Shown: positions 7,993-16,596 of the stretch, in pieces
Layout: every line of letters starts with the position of its first letter
How positions within the stretch are numbered: position 1 is the stretch's first letter
NCBI GenBank assembly: GCA_964624065.1
Contig: CAZUWF010000016.1
Span: forward strand, 1 to 54,889
DNA length: 54,889 nt
Source of the DNA: UBA7960 sp964624065
GTDB taxonomy: Bacteria > Bacteroidota > Bacteroidia > Bacteroidales > UBA7960
Direction of reading: 5' to 3'
Notes under the pieces: model-generated
Database searches by the model: none
The model's input: the letters and a program-made list of their open reading frames with translations, nothing else
Told to the model about the DNA's origin: nothing
Program-made: the position numbers and the translations under genes

Positions 7993-9393
7993 ATGATAGG
8001 GATGAACATAAATGACACCATTTGTGCCCCGGCCACGGCCCCGGGCATTTCGGCAATAGCGGTTATAAGGGTTTCAGGACCCGATGGCTTCAATGTGGCT
8101 GCAAAATGTTTCAAAGCCGCCGGAAAGCAAGCAGGCTTTGAAACCATAAAGCCCAGATACGCCACCTTGGGCGAGATGGTTGATGGCAACAAAACCATAG
8201 ACGAGGTGCTTCTCACAAAATTTAAGGCTCCAAATTCATACACCGGCGAAGATATGGTCGAAATTTCGTGCCATGGATCTTATTACATTCAACAACAGAT
8301 TCTTGAGCTGCTTATTAAAAAGGGAGCACGACCTGCAAGCCCGGGGGAGTTTACCCTGCGAGCATTCATGAACGGAAAGCTGGATCTGTCACAGGCCGAG
8401 GCAGTTGCCGATCTGATAGCTTCAAACTCGGCAGCATCGCACTCCATTGCCCTTAACCAAATGCGCGGGCATTTCTCACAAAAGATCAAAGACCTTCGGG
8501 CCAAACTCCTGAGTTTTGCCAGCCTCGTCGAACTTGAACTAGATTTCAGTGAGGAAGACGTGGAGTTTGCCGACAGGAGCCAGCTAATGTATTTACTAAA
8601 TCAAACCCTAAGGGAGGTAAGCACCCTTACAAGCTCCTTTTCTCTAGGAAACGTTCTCAAAAACGGTATTCCGGTGGCAATTGTAGGTAAACCCAACGTT
8701 GGAAAATCAACATTGCTCAACGCCATACTAAACGAAGACCGGGCAATTGTAAGCGAAATACCCGGCACCACACGCGATACCATCGAAGATACCTTAAGCA
8801 TTGGAGGGGTTACTTTCAGGTTCATCGACACTGCTGGCCTGCGCCGAACAACCGACCTCATTGAATCAATCGGGATTGAACGAACCCTAGATAAGATCAA
8901 CAAAGCATCAATAGTGTTGTATATGTTCGATGCGGCCAAATCCGATTTCGACGAAATTGCTTCGAGCATAAACGAGTTCAAGAAGAATTTAGATAACAAG
9001 GACAAACCATTTATGCTGATTGCCAACAAGATAGACTTGCTTGATGAGATGCCCCACCACTTTGCCGAAATGGTAGAATTCGAAACAATCTTCGTGTCGG
9101 CCAAGCGTAAGGAGAACATTAACCTTATTATAGATGGTCTGCTGGCCCACGTGAACCTCAAGATTGCCGACGAAGGGCAAACCCTGGTTACCAATACACG
9201 ACATTACGATGCCCTGTTGAGCACTTCAAGAGCATTGGAAGAGATTAAAAGCGGGCTCGAAAACAACATCCCCGGTGACCTCTTGGCATCGGATCTACGC
9301 AACGCCCTCTACCACCTAGGCACGATCTCGGGCGAGGTTACCAACGACGAGATATTGGGAAATATATTTGCTAATTTTTGTATAGGAAAGTAA
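7993..9393 (+). CDS. mnmE: tRNA modification GTPase MnmE
   Basis: 466 residues, full length. MnmE works with MnmG to install the 5-carboxymethylaminomethyl (or taurine-like) group on U34 of certain tRNAs, using tetrahydrofolate and GTP. The N-terminal folate-binding domain begins DTICAPATAPGISAIAVIRVSG. The central helical domain holds the inserted G domain: G1 GKPNVGKST at about 232, G2 GTTRD, G3 DTAG at about 279, G4 NKID. The C terminus is the catalytic FCIGK, with the active-site Cys four residues from the end. A second in-frame ATG four codons in is an alternative start. A Bacteroidota promoter lies just upstream and a hairpin terminator just downstream, so it is probably monocistronic. 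Confidence 0.97.
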   Translation: MIGMNINDTICAPATAPGISAIAVIRVSGPDGFNVAAKCFKAAGKQAGFETIKPRYATLGEMVDGNKTIDEVLLTKFKAPNSYTGEDMVEISCHGSYYIQQQILELLIKKGARPASPGEFTLRAFMNGKLDLSQAEAVADLIASNSAASHSIALNQMRGHFSQKIKDLRAKLLSFASLVELELDFSEEDVEFADRSQLMYLLNQTLREVSTLTSSFSLGNVLKNGIPVAIVGKPNVGKSTLLNAILNEDRAIVSEIPGTTRDTIEDTLSIGGVTFRFIDTAGLRRTTDLIESIGIERTLDKINKASIVLYMFDAAKSDFDEIASSINEFKKNLDNKDKPFMLIANKIDLLDEMPHHFAEMVEFETIFVSAKRKENINLIIDGLLAHVNLKIADEGQTLVTNTRHYDALLSTSRALEEIKSGLENNIPGDLLASDLRNALYHLGTISGEVTNDEILGNIFANFCIGK

Positions 9394-9435
9394 CCAACAC
9401 AAAACTACCAAACACAAAACAAATATAAAACCTAC

Positions 9436-9463
9436 TTAAAGCCCTGTATTTGGGCTTTTTTAA
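9436..9463 (+). terminator. Rho-independent terminator after mnmE
   Basis: AAAGCCC and GGGCTTT form a 7-bp stem around a short loop and are followed by a T run, 45 bases after the mnmE stop. Confidence 0.7.
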
Positions 9464-9790
9464 TGCAGGAAAGCGGTTGTAATTTTTGGGATGTCATACT
9501 CTTTTTAGTGCCAACTTGTACTTCTATTGTACCTCGCTCTATGTTGAAAGGAATTTGTACCTCAACCCATTTCCAATAGGGATAATCGGTACCAATGACA
9601 CCAAAAAACGTTGCAAGCTCAAAGAATGTGGTTAAGCATTATTGTACGACCTACTTGAGGCATCGCTGTTCTGGGTTCACATCATGGACCACGGCAAACC
9701 GTTTACTCTTACCACCTCGTACCAAACAATGGTCATTAATTGGACCAAAAACTCCCGATGGAATTTCTTCCACCGGGAGGGAGCGGCTTA
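9440..9790 (-). pseudogene. Possible decayed coding sequence between mnmE and the AOR gene
   Basis: No intact gene is visible here. One minus-strand frame reads like protein in two blocks: a 47-codon piece containing PSGVFGPINDHCLVRGG and FAVVHDVNPEQR, then two in-frame stops six bases apart or so, then a block with FFGVIGTDYPYWKWVEVQIP and NIERGTIEVQVGTKKSM ending in a TAG next to the mnmE terminator. There is no start codon and I do not recognise the family. It could be a gene remnant downstream of the oxidoreductase gene, or chance. Confidence is low. Confidence 0.25.
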
Positions 9791-9807
9791 TTGATTAATG
9801 GTTGTTT

Positions 9808-11967
9808 TTAGTTCAGGTGTGGTTTTACCACTTCCAATATCTCGGGCAGGTCCATCCCAAGGTTCTTCAAATGCTCCTCCGTAGGGATGCCGTTTGGTGT
9901 CCAGCCACGGCGTTGGTAAACTGCATCTAGGAGTTTCTCGTATTGATCCTCGCGATGCTTTCGCAAGATTTCCATTTTCTCCAGAGTGGTTTTTCCAACC
10001 GGGTCAACACCAAGGATTTCAAATAACTGGTTGTCGTATCTTTCTGCTCTTGATTCGTACTCCTCTATGGTAACCGGACCGGCTGCCCTGTAAGGTTGCG
10101 CATCGTGGATGCGCTTGCCAAACCCACGCCTTAGGTTGAATACCCTTTGAAAGTTGTAAACCCTTTCACTTTGTTTGATAAGTTCTTCCTTGTCGAAAGG
10201 TTTTCCTGTAACCCCCTTGTAGATCGCCACGTAATTGTCAACGTGCGCCGGAATCTTGTGGGGTTCTTCTTCAAGTGCATTATCTGTGGGAACTACATCA
10301 TTCCAGCAAAGCTTGCAAAGCCCCACGAGCCCAAACCATGTCCGAAACATCGGAAAGTAGTGGAGCGCCTCGGCCTTGTCGTCGAAGGTAGGAATCTGAT
10401 TGTTAACCATATCCATAAAAATCAGCCAGGCCTCATCGTGCTGAGGGCCTTTGTTTGTCATAGCGTATCCCCCTTGCTGGGCCAACGATTCTTTCGAAAC
10501 ATACTGGCTGTATTCCAAACCCTTGTTTTCCATCCCAATATCATTAAGAAATTTGGCATCGCCCCACCCTTTGGCCACAAATAGTTCCTTCATCTTCCTG
10601 ATTCCAAGTCCGGCAATTATGCCAAAACCTTCGCCCCTTGCAAGTTGGTGCATAACTTCAAGCGAATCAGCAATGCTTCCAAAACTGAGGTCAAGGCCAC
10701 CAGTGCGCTCCTTGTTAAGGATTCCGTTTTCGTAACACTCCATCACAAAGGCCATTATGGTCCCCCAAGTAATGGTGCATATACCGTAGGTATCGCAATA
10801 GAAATTTGCCTCTATTATGGCTTCTGGGTCAAAAATTCCCATATTTGAACCCAATCCGGCGGCGTTTTCATATTCGGGGCCATCAACAATAACTTTTTGC
10901 CCGGCATAAGGACCGGTTTTTAGTTCGAAATCATCAACACCTTTGGCGCATGACATGTTGCATCCAATCCAACAACCATCAAATACGTTTTGGGTGAAAT
11001 ACTTGTCGCGAAAAATATTGCTATGAATCTTGTGCCCGTCGGGGTGGCTGCCGAACTTAAAATTGCAGGTCGGCAAAAGGTCGTAATCGTTCATAACGTT
11101 CACGATGTTGGCGGTACCCTTTTTCCTCATTTGGCATTGGTGGTCGTCAAGTTCGCGCATTTCTTTGTTGAACCTACTACCCCGCTCACGAATGGCATCC
11201 ATATCGGCCACGTTGTTATTGTTGGCCTTTACACCGGTGCACCTTGCCACAATTGCTTTTATCTTCTTGTTGCGCATCACGGTTCCAAGCCCACCCCTTC
11301 CGGCTTGTTTCAGGCGTATCTTCTTGCGCTTCACATCGTAGAAAGTGAAGTTTATCATCCCTATCAGCGAGTTTTCGGCTGCCGCGCCCGTAGAAACTAC
11401 ACCTATGTTGCGATAGTCCTTTTCGTCTTGGGCAAACATTTCAGTAAGTTCTTCAACTAGCAGGTGAGAGTCGACAGACAGGCCCGGATCCTCGAAAATT
11501 TCTACGGTACCATCAACACCATCAATGTATATGATAACATCCTTATCAGCCTTGCCCTGCAGCTCAAGGGCATCGAAACCCGAAAACTTCAAGAAAGGGC
11601 CGAAGAAGCCACCTACGTTCGAGTCCATTACCGAGTCAGTTTGAGGCGAAATGCCAACAATAAGAGATTTCCCGGCACCAGAATACTGGGTAATTCCCCC
11701 TATAGGACCCGAGGAGATAACAATCTCGTTTTCCGGATCATCCCACCGGGTATCCGGCTTGGTAGCATCCCACAATAGTCGAAGCCCGTAACCCTTACCT
11801 CCAACAAATTTTTCCTTCATCTGGGCCGGAACATCCTTCTCCCTAATCTCGTTGCTTCCCACGTTGATATACAAAATCTTATCGGTGTAGCCACGATGGA
11901 GTTCCTTCGGTTGGTAATCCTTTTTGTTTAGAATCTTGCGAATTTCCTTAACTTTGGCAATGTCCAT
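9808..11967 (-). CDS. Aldehyde ferredoxin oxidoreductase family tungstoenzyme
   Basis: 719 residues, longer than the ~600-620 of classical AORs. The N-terminal domain shows ILYINVGSNEIREKDVP, FVGGKGYGLRLLWD and SSGPIGGITQYSGAGKS, the usual pterin-binding start of the family. These enzymes oxidise aldehydes to carboxylates with ferredoxin as acceptor, using a tungsto-bispterin and a [4Fe-4S] cluster. Candidate cluster ligands are Cys in DGCWIGCNMSCAKG (spaced CxxxCxxxC, not the textbook CxxCxxxC) plus Cys in LVGLCKLCWND. It stands alone on the minus strand, convergent with mnmE, with no ferredoxin or pterin genes beside it. It implies anaerobic metabolism. The substrate is unknown. The 299 bases upstream hold no gene and no clear promoter. 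Confidence 0.88.
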   Translation of the reverse strand: MDIAKVKEIRKILNKKDYQPKELHRGYTDKILYINVGSNEIREKDVPAQMKEKFVGGKGYGLRLLWDATKPDTRWDDPENEIVISSGPIGGITQYSGAGKSLIVGISPQTDSVMDSNVGGFFGPFLKFSGFDALELQGKADKDVIIYIDGVDGTVEIFEDPGLSVDSHLLVEELTEMFAQDEKDYRNIGVVSTGAAAENSLIGMINFTFYDVKRKKIRLKQAGRGGLGTVMRNKKIKAIVARCTGVKANNNNVADMDAIRERGSRFNKEMRELDDHQCQMRKKGTANIVNVMNDYDLLPTCNFKFGSHPDGHKIHSNIFRDKYFTQNVFDGCWIGCNMSCAKGVDDFELKTGPYAGQKVIVDGPEYENAAGLGSNMGIFDPEAIIEANFYCDTYGICTITWGTIMAFVMECYENGILNKERTGGLDLSFGSIADSLEVMHQLARGEGFGIIAGLGIRKMKELFVAKGWGDAKFLNDIGMENKGLEYSQYVSKESLAQQGGYAMTNKGPQHDEAWLIFMDMVNNQIPTFDDKAEALHYFPMFRTWFGLVGLCKLCWNDVVPTDNALEEEPHKIPAHVDNYVAIYKGVTGKPFDKEELIKQSERVYNFQRVFNLRRGFGKRIHDAQPYRAAGPVTIEEYESRAERYDNQLFEILGVDPVGKTTLEKMEILRKHREDQYEKLLDAVYQRRGWTPNGIPTEEHLKNLGMDLPEILEVVKPHLN

Positions 11968-12266
11968 AAAAAGCGGATTTTAATGTTAGTTGTGAAATGA
12001 ATCACAAAACTACAAAAATTAATTTACTGGCATCATTTTATCAAATTTTTTGAATAATTTGAAATGATTTTAAAGAAGAATTGGGATTAGAGGCTGAAAT
12101 ATATTAGGTTCTGACTATTGATTGCTCCATAAGCAATTGCCAATTCGAATGTCGGGTCACGCCATAGGGGATCAAAAATTTTGTAAGGGGATAGGACGCC
12201 AGGGGATATTGTAAACATTAGTTACTTTTATATTGTTTTTAGAAAACCAATTTCACCAACCAAATA

Positions 12267-13178
12267 ATGAGACTAAACAAATTTATCAGCGAAAGCGGCA
12301 TTTGCTCCCGCCGTGAAGCCGACAGGTTCATTGAACGAGGGGTAGTGTTAATAAACAAGCGCCGCGCGGTGGTGGGCGATCAGGTTAATCCAGGCGATAA
12401 GGTGACTGTAAACGGCATAATACTACAGCCACGGCAGGTAGAAGACATTGTTATGATTGCTCTCAACAAGCCGGTTGGAATTACCTGTACCACTGAAAAA
12501 TCAGTAAGAGACAACATTGTAAGTTATGTGAATCACAGCAAAAGGTTGTTTCCAATCGGACGGCTGGACAAAGACTCACAAGGGTTGATTTTTCTTACCA
12601 ACAACGGTGATTTGGTAAATAAAGTCCTCAGGGCAGGCAACAAGCACGAAAAAGAATACCTGGTAACGGTAAACAAACCGCTGACTAATGAAGCCATTTT
12701 GGGAATGGCAAACGGGGTGCCCATTTTAGGAGCCACCACCAAGAAATGCAAAGTTGTACAGGAGGGTGTTTTTACGTTTAGAATAGTTTTGGTACAAGGG
12801 CTTAACCGCCAAATTCGACGAATGTGCGAGTATTTTGGTTACGAAGTAACAAAATTGGAGCGGGAAAGGATAATGAACGTAACCCTTAAGGGATTACCCC
12901 TTGGCGATTGGCGCGACCTAACCGAAAGCGAAATGGAAATACTTTACGGGTCGGTTGAAAATTCAAGGGGCGAGACCCCAAAAACAACCAAATCAAATAG
13001 GCAAAGCAAAACTGCAAAACCTGAATTTAAAAGATCCGGCTCACCAAAAAGCACCGAGGAGATTAAAAGGTCGAGTGATAAAAGGAAGCATAAACCGTCA
13101 GTAAATTCTAATGGCTCGAAGAGAATCCAAAACAAACCTAAGCCAAAATGGGATGCTGGCAAAACAGCAGCATTCTAA
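12267..13178 (+). CDS. rluF: 23S rRNA pseudouridine synthase RluF-like
   Basis: 303 residues. An N-terminal S4 RNA-binding domain (MRLNKFISESGICSRREADR, to about 60) precedes the pseudouridine synthase domain with the catalytic Asp101 in GRLDKDSQGLIFLTNNG and the RsuA-family end motif QGLNRQIRRMCEYFGYEV. RluF acts on U2604 of 23S rRNA in E. coli; the CEYFGY-type ending favours RluF over RluB or RluE. The last ~70 residues form a Lys/Arg/Ser-rich tail (KTTKSNRQSKTAK onward), common in Bacteroidota members and probably an RNA-contacting extension. The gene is convergent with the nuclease-like gene, 40 bases apart. The subfamily is inferred by motif. Confidence 0.87.
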   Translation: MRLNKFISESGICSRREADRFIERGVVLINKRRAVVGDQVNPGDKVTVNGIILQPRQVEDIVMIALNKPVGITCTTEKSVRDNIVSYVNHSKRLFPIGRLDKDSQGLIFLTNNGDLVNKVLRAGNKHEKEYLVTVNKPLTNEAILGMANGVPILGATTKKCKVVQEGVFTFRIVLVQGLNRQIRRMCEYFGYEVTKLERERIMNVTLKGLPLGDWRDLTESEMEILYGSVENSRGETPKTTKSNRQSKTAKPEFKRSGSPKSTEEIKRSSDKRKHKPSVNSNGSKRIQNKPKPKWDAGKTAAF

Positions 13179-13218
13179 TCAATAACTAATTCGGCTTGCA
13201 GCCATCTGCCTTGCCTTA

Positions 13219-13782
13219 TTATTCCTTCCTTCTCCTATACTCCCAGGGTGGCACGGGCGCGGGATCCTTCCATAGTCCTACCCTAAATTCACGAGCTTCT
13301 TTCTCAAGGTTTGAGTAGTACTTTGTAATGTCGTAACGCCTAAAATGCCAAGCCATACCTGCCCGCAACATCTCCGCAGCCACATCGAGGCAATCGGCCG
13401 TATAAACAGAGACCACGTACCTTCCCCAACGATCCTTGGTGTTAATATTTAGGCCAACCTTCCTGCCGTAAACAATTGAGGAAAGATAATCCTTCGACCT
13501 CCGACCGAAAGCCTGTTTATTCTCCGGTGCATCAATGCCGTGTATCCTAAAAAGCAATTCCTCGTTATCTTCATTAATTCCACGAAACGAATCTCCATCA
13601 GTAACTTTCGTAACCCTTACACAAAAATCGTAGGTTGCAACCTCGCAATTGCAGGTGCCGTCTGGGGCTTTTGTTGGGCCACGTGTTCCAGGCAAAAATT
13701 CGCAAGAAGAAAAGTACAGGGTAAAGAATATCGTAAGGAGGTGAAGAAGGGCTGACCTACTTATGATTTTATTCTTAAACAT
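13219..13782 (-). CDS. Thermonuclease-family (SNase-like) lipoprotein
   Basis: 187 residues. A signal peptide with lipobox FSSC (lipidated Cys27) points to export and membrane anchoring. The staphylococcal nuclease fold follows: RVTKVTDGDSFRG (metal-binding Asp), FRIHGIDAPENKQAFGRRS (catalytic Arg and Glu), KDRWGRYVVSVY (second Arg), then AWHFRRYDITKYY and VGLWKDPAPVPPWEYRRR, all normal for the family. It is a Ca-dependent DNA/RNA endonuclease at the cell surface or in the periplasm, perhaps for nucleic-acid scavenging. All key catalytic positions appear present. The 385-base gap to tetR holds only the tetR promoter as far as I can see. Confidence 0.88.
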   Translation of the reverse strand: MFKNKIISRSALLHLLTIFFTLYFSSCEFLPGTRGPTKAPDGTCNCEVATYDFCVRVTKVTDGDSFRGINEDNEELLFRIHGIDAPENKQAFGRRSKDYLSSIVYGRKVGLNINTKDRWGRYVVSVYTADCLDVAAEMLRAGMAWHFRRYDITKYYSNLEKEAREFRVGLWKDPAPVPPWEYRRRKE

Positions 13783-14133
13783 TCAGGGTATGAATCACTT
13801 CAGAGTTGCAAAATAACTTTTAAAGTAAAATTGACAAAAGGGTTTGCAGTAATTTCAAAAATACATTTTGCAATGCATAAATAGACCAAGAGCACGAAAC
13901 GATCGGCTCAAATTTATAGCAAAGCTACAAGAAAAAAACTTCCTTATTAATCACTCGCCAAAAATAAAAATCGGGTTTACCATTCGCGAGCCACTAATCT
14001 ACTGATGGCTGGAAACTGATAACCCTTTGTATCTTACAATAAAAAGTGTTTTTAGCGCAACCAGCGACCCCCGGCAATATTTGAGTCTCACACCAAAAAT
14101 TAAAAAACTATTTCGGTTTTAAAAGTTTTCTGT

Positions 14134-14141
14134 TACCTTTG
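14134..14141 (+). promoter_or_regulatory. Promoter for the TetR gene (TTTC-N19-TACCTTTG)
   Basis: TACCTTTG fits the -7 consensus, and TTTC at 14111-14114 lies 19 bases upstream at the -33 position (consensus TTTG). The ATG of the regulator is 26 bases downstream. Confidence 0.6.
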
Positions 14142-14167
14142 CAGCCTGTGTAACCAAACATCAAACA

Positions 14168-14794
14168 ATGACTGTAAGGGAAATCGTTTTGGAGCTTGCC
14201 TCGCAGCTATTCACCCAAAGGGGCATCAAGGCCATTACAATGGACGACATTGCCCGTGAAGCGGGGGTATCCAAGCGCACCATTTACGAAAACTTTTATG
14301 ATAAGAACGACTTGTTGCGGGCGGTATTGGCTTATATGAACGCTCAATTTTGTCACCAACGTGATACGGTTACCGATGAATCGGAAAACACCATCGAACA
14401 CATTTTCAGGCTAATGAAGGTTGGTATAAATGCGATGAACCAAATCAACCCCCTGTTTTTCGAAGACCTAAAAAAATACCACCTCAAGCTATGGAAGGAG
14501 GTTCACAGTGTAAATATGGAAACCCAGCGAAACCAGATATTCGAAATTCTCAGAAAGGGAATAAATCAAGGATTGTTCCGCAAGGAGGTTAACATTGAGA
14601 TAGTTGCAACAATTTTGATGCAGCAGTTAAGATTGTTGCCAGATAAAACCATATTTCCACAAGACAAGTTTCCAAGGCAAATGCTGCTCGAAACGGTTCT
14701 CCTTAGTTTTTTCAGGGGTGTGGCAACAACAAAAGGTATCGAGCTCATTGACCGGTTTTTGAAACGTGATGCAGATTTTTTTGTAACAGCGTAA
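14168..14794 (+). CDS. TetR/AcrR-family transcriptional regulator
   Basis: 208 residues. The N-terminal helix-turn-helix (about residues 20-46) contains ITMDDIAREAGVSKRTIYENF-like sequence, the diagnostic TetR DNA-binding block. The C-terminal 150 residues are a helical ligand/dimerisation domain with no recognisable specificity. It is followed on the same strand by tolC, hlyD and RND pump genes, the usual arrangement for a repressor that responds to a pump substrate. Whether it shares their transcript is unclear because a 222-base gap separates it from tolC. The operator was not identified. Confidence 0.9.
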   Translation: MTVREIVLELASQLFTQRGIKAITMDDIAREAGVSKRTIYENFYDKNDLLRAVLAYMNAQFCHQRDTVTDESENTIEHIFRLMKVGINAMNQINPLFFEDLKKYHLKLWKEVHSVNMETQRNQIFEILRKGINQGLFRKEVNIEIVATILMQQLRLLPDKTIFPQDKFPRQMLLETVLLSFFRGVATTKGIELIDRFLKRDADFFVTA

Positions 14795-15016
14795 GTGGAC
14801 CGTTTGGAAAAAGATTTAAAAATTGAGCAAGGTTTAGTGGCCAAGGTTTTATAGTTTAATCCGATTATGATAAGTTTTCAATAACCATTCACCTCCATTG
14901 CCTTGGATATGGCAAATTATGCGCGACCAATCAAAAAAAAGTATCGGGGCAAAGGTATGGAAGACCGTAGGTATGCTAAAAATAATAACCAGCAACAATT
15001 GCAAAAATAGTAACAG

Positions 15017-16315
15017 ATGAAAAACAAGGTAAAAAAGGTATTCTCGGCAATGGTTCTTCTACTGGTAGTGGCTTCTCCCCTATCTGGGCAAAAGGTTTTG
15101 CGACTCAGCCTTGCCGAGGCAAAGGATTATGCTATGGAGCATAACAAGGTTTTGGAAAATGCCGGCTTTGCAGTTGACGAAGCCGGCATGAGGCTGCGCG
15201 AGACAATTGCACAGGGCTTGCCCCAAATAAATGCCACCGTTGACTATAACAACTTCTTCGGATCAAAGTCGCAACTTGGAAACTTCCCCGGGTTTGAAAT
15301 AGAGTTTAACCCAACCAGCAATCTATCTTTATCGATGGGGCAGCTAGTCTTCAGCGGAAGCTTTATTGTGGGTGTTCAAACCTCAAAACTTTACAAGCAA
15401 TTAACACAAAAAAGCCTTCAAAAGTCGGAAATAGAAACCCGTATGCGTGTTACGCAGGCATACTACTTGGCTTTGGTATCAATGCAATCGAAAACCATAG
15501 TGGAATCTAACCTTTCAAACATTAGAGAATTGCTGAAAAAGACCCGAACAATGGTGGAGGTGGGAGTTACCCAAGAGCTCGACTACGACCAGCTGTCGGT
15601 GCAGGCATCGTTGCTCGAGAATGCCCTGAGGGCATCACAGAGGCAGGTTGAGCTATCGCTAAATTTGCTCAGGTTGCAAATGGGTATGCCGGCACAACAA
15701 GATATTGAACTCTCCGACAATATAGAAAACATTTTAGGGATTTTCAACTTCCGCAAAAACCTCAATACACCATTCCTGGCAGAGAACAACATTGACTACC
15801 AAATGATTTCGATGCAATCCAAAATTGCCCAAAAGCAGGTTCAAATGCAGAGGGCAGCATACTTGCCCACTCTTTCGGCATTTTACAATTTCACTCAAAA
15901 AATACTCAAACCCGAATTTGACATGCAGCCCAAGCATGTGATTGGCCTCAATATGAGCATACCAATTTTCTCAAGCGGAGTCCGTCAAGCACGGGTGAGT
16001 CAGGCGCGGATTAATTTAAAAGTGGCTGAGAATCAAAGGGAGCTCGTAGAACAGCAACTCCTAATTCAAGAAAAGCAGCTCAGGTTCAACCTTACCAATG
16101 CCATCGAGCAATACGAGAGCCAGCAAAAGAACTTGGATGTAGCCCGCAAAGTTTTCAACAATTTCAACAATAAGTTCCGCCAGGGAATGGTGTCGAGCCT
16201 GGATATGATCACGGCCAACAACAACTACCTTCAGGCCGAAAACGGATACATTTCTGCCCTAATGCAGTTAATGGAAGCCTATGTTGCCCTCGAAACTTTA
16301 TTAAATTCGCTTTAA
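15017..16315 (+). CDS. TolC-family outer-membrane efflux protein
   Basis: 432 residues with an N-terminal signal peptide (MVLLLVVASPLSGQ). Two repeated long-helical regions follow, with typical TolC sequence such as LSLAEAKDYAMEHNKVLENA near the N terminus and RFNLTNAIEQYESQQKNL and FNNKFRQGMVSSLDMITANN near the C terminus. A trimer would form the outer-membrane channel of the tripartite pump encoded with the adaptor and permease downstream. The start is the ATG right after the signal peptide frame opens. Confidence 0.9.
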   Translation: MKNKVKKVFSAMVLLLVVASPLSGQKVLRLSLAEAKDYAMEHNKVLENAGFAVDEAGMRLRETIAQGLPQINATVDYNNFFGSKSQLGNFPGFEIEFNPTSNLSLSMGQLVFSGSFIVGVQTSKLYKQLTQKSLQKSEIETRMRVTQAYYLALVSMQSKTIVESNLSNIRELLKKTRTMVEVGVTQELDYDQLSVQASLLENALRASQRQVELSLNLLRLQMGMPAQQDIELSDNIENILGIFNFRKNLNTPFLAENNIDYQMISMQSKIAQKQVQMQRAAYLPTLSAFYNFTQKILKPEFDMQPKHVIGLNMSIPIFSSGVRQARVSQARINLKVAENQRELVEQQLLIQEKQLRFNLTNAIEQYESQQKNLDVARKVFNNFNNKFRQGMVSSLDMITANNNYLQAENGYISALMQLMEAYVALETLLNSL

Positions 16316-16320
16316 TCATT

Positions 16321-16536
16321 ATGAAAATTAGCCCTCAAAGGAATACTTTTAACACGGGCAAAAGGGAGGGATTGACTATGCCCGGCTTGACGTTCGAAAA
16401 TAATCAAGAGGCAAGGCACCTGTCCGACAGAGGTAAGCTTCACGGGTTAAGCCCAAATAATTTAAAAAACTCTGGAGCCACAGTGCACAAGCTGTGCGTT
16501 AAGCGTGGAGGTTTTTACCAAAAAAATGCACGGTAA
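16321..16536 (+). CDS. Doubtful small ORF between tolC and the adaptor gene
   Basis: A 71-codon frame opens five bases after the tolC stop. The product (MKISPQRNTFNTGKREGLTM...) is polar and basic, has no signal peptide or motif I recognise, and its composition is not clearly coding. The 281-base gap in which it sits also contains small inverted repeats (for example CGGGCA with TGCCCG near 16357-16384), so the region may instead be a structured mRNA spacer that tunes the ratio of channel to adaptor. I list it only because the spacing would suit an operon member. Confidence 0.2.
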   Translation: MKISPQRNTFNTGKREGLTMPGLTFENNQEARHLSDRGKLHGLSPNNLKNSGATVHKLCVKRGGFYQKNAR

Positions 16537-16596
16537 ATACTTACAACAAAAAGAATCGCAAGAAATTAAAATCACCAAAATAAAAAACCCAAAAAG

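Noticed and set aside
9595..9798. 67-codon plus-strand ORF between mnmE and the AOR gene
   Set aside because: Its composition is that of an antisense shadow of the protein-like minus-strand frame; no ribosome site or domain.
13783..14167. Search for tRNA or small RNA genes in this and other gaps
   Set aside because: No T-loop GTTCRANNC with matching acceptor stem, and no tmRNA, SRP or RNase P signature, was seen; an Infernal or tRNAscan run would be decisive.
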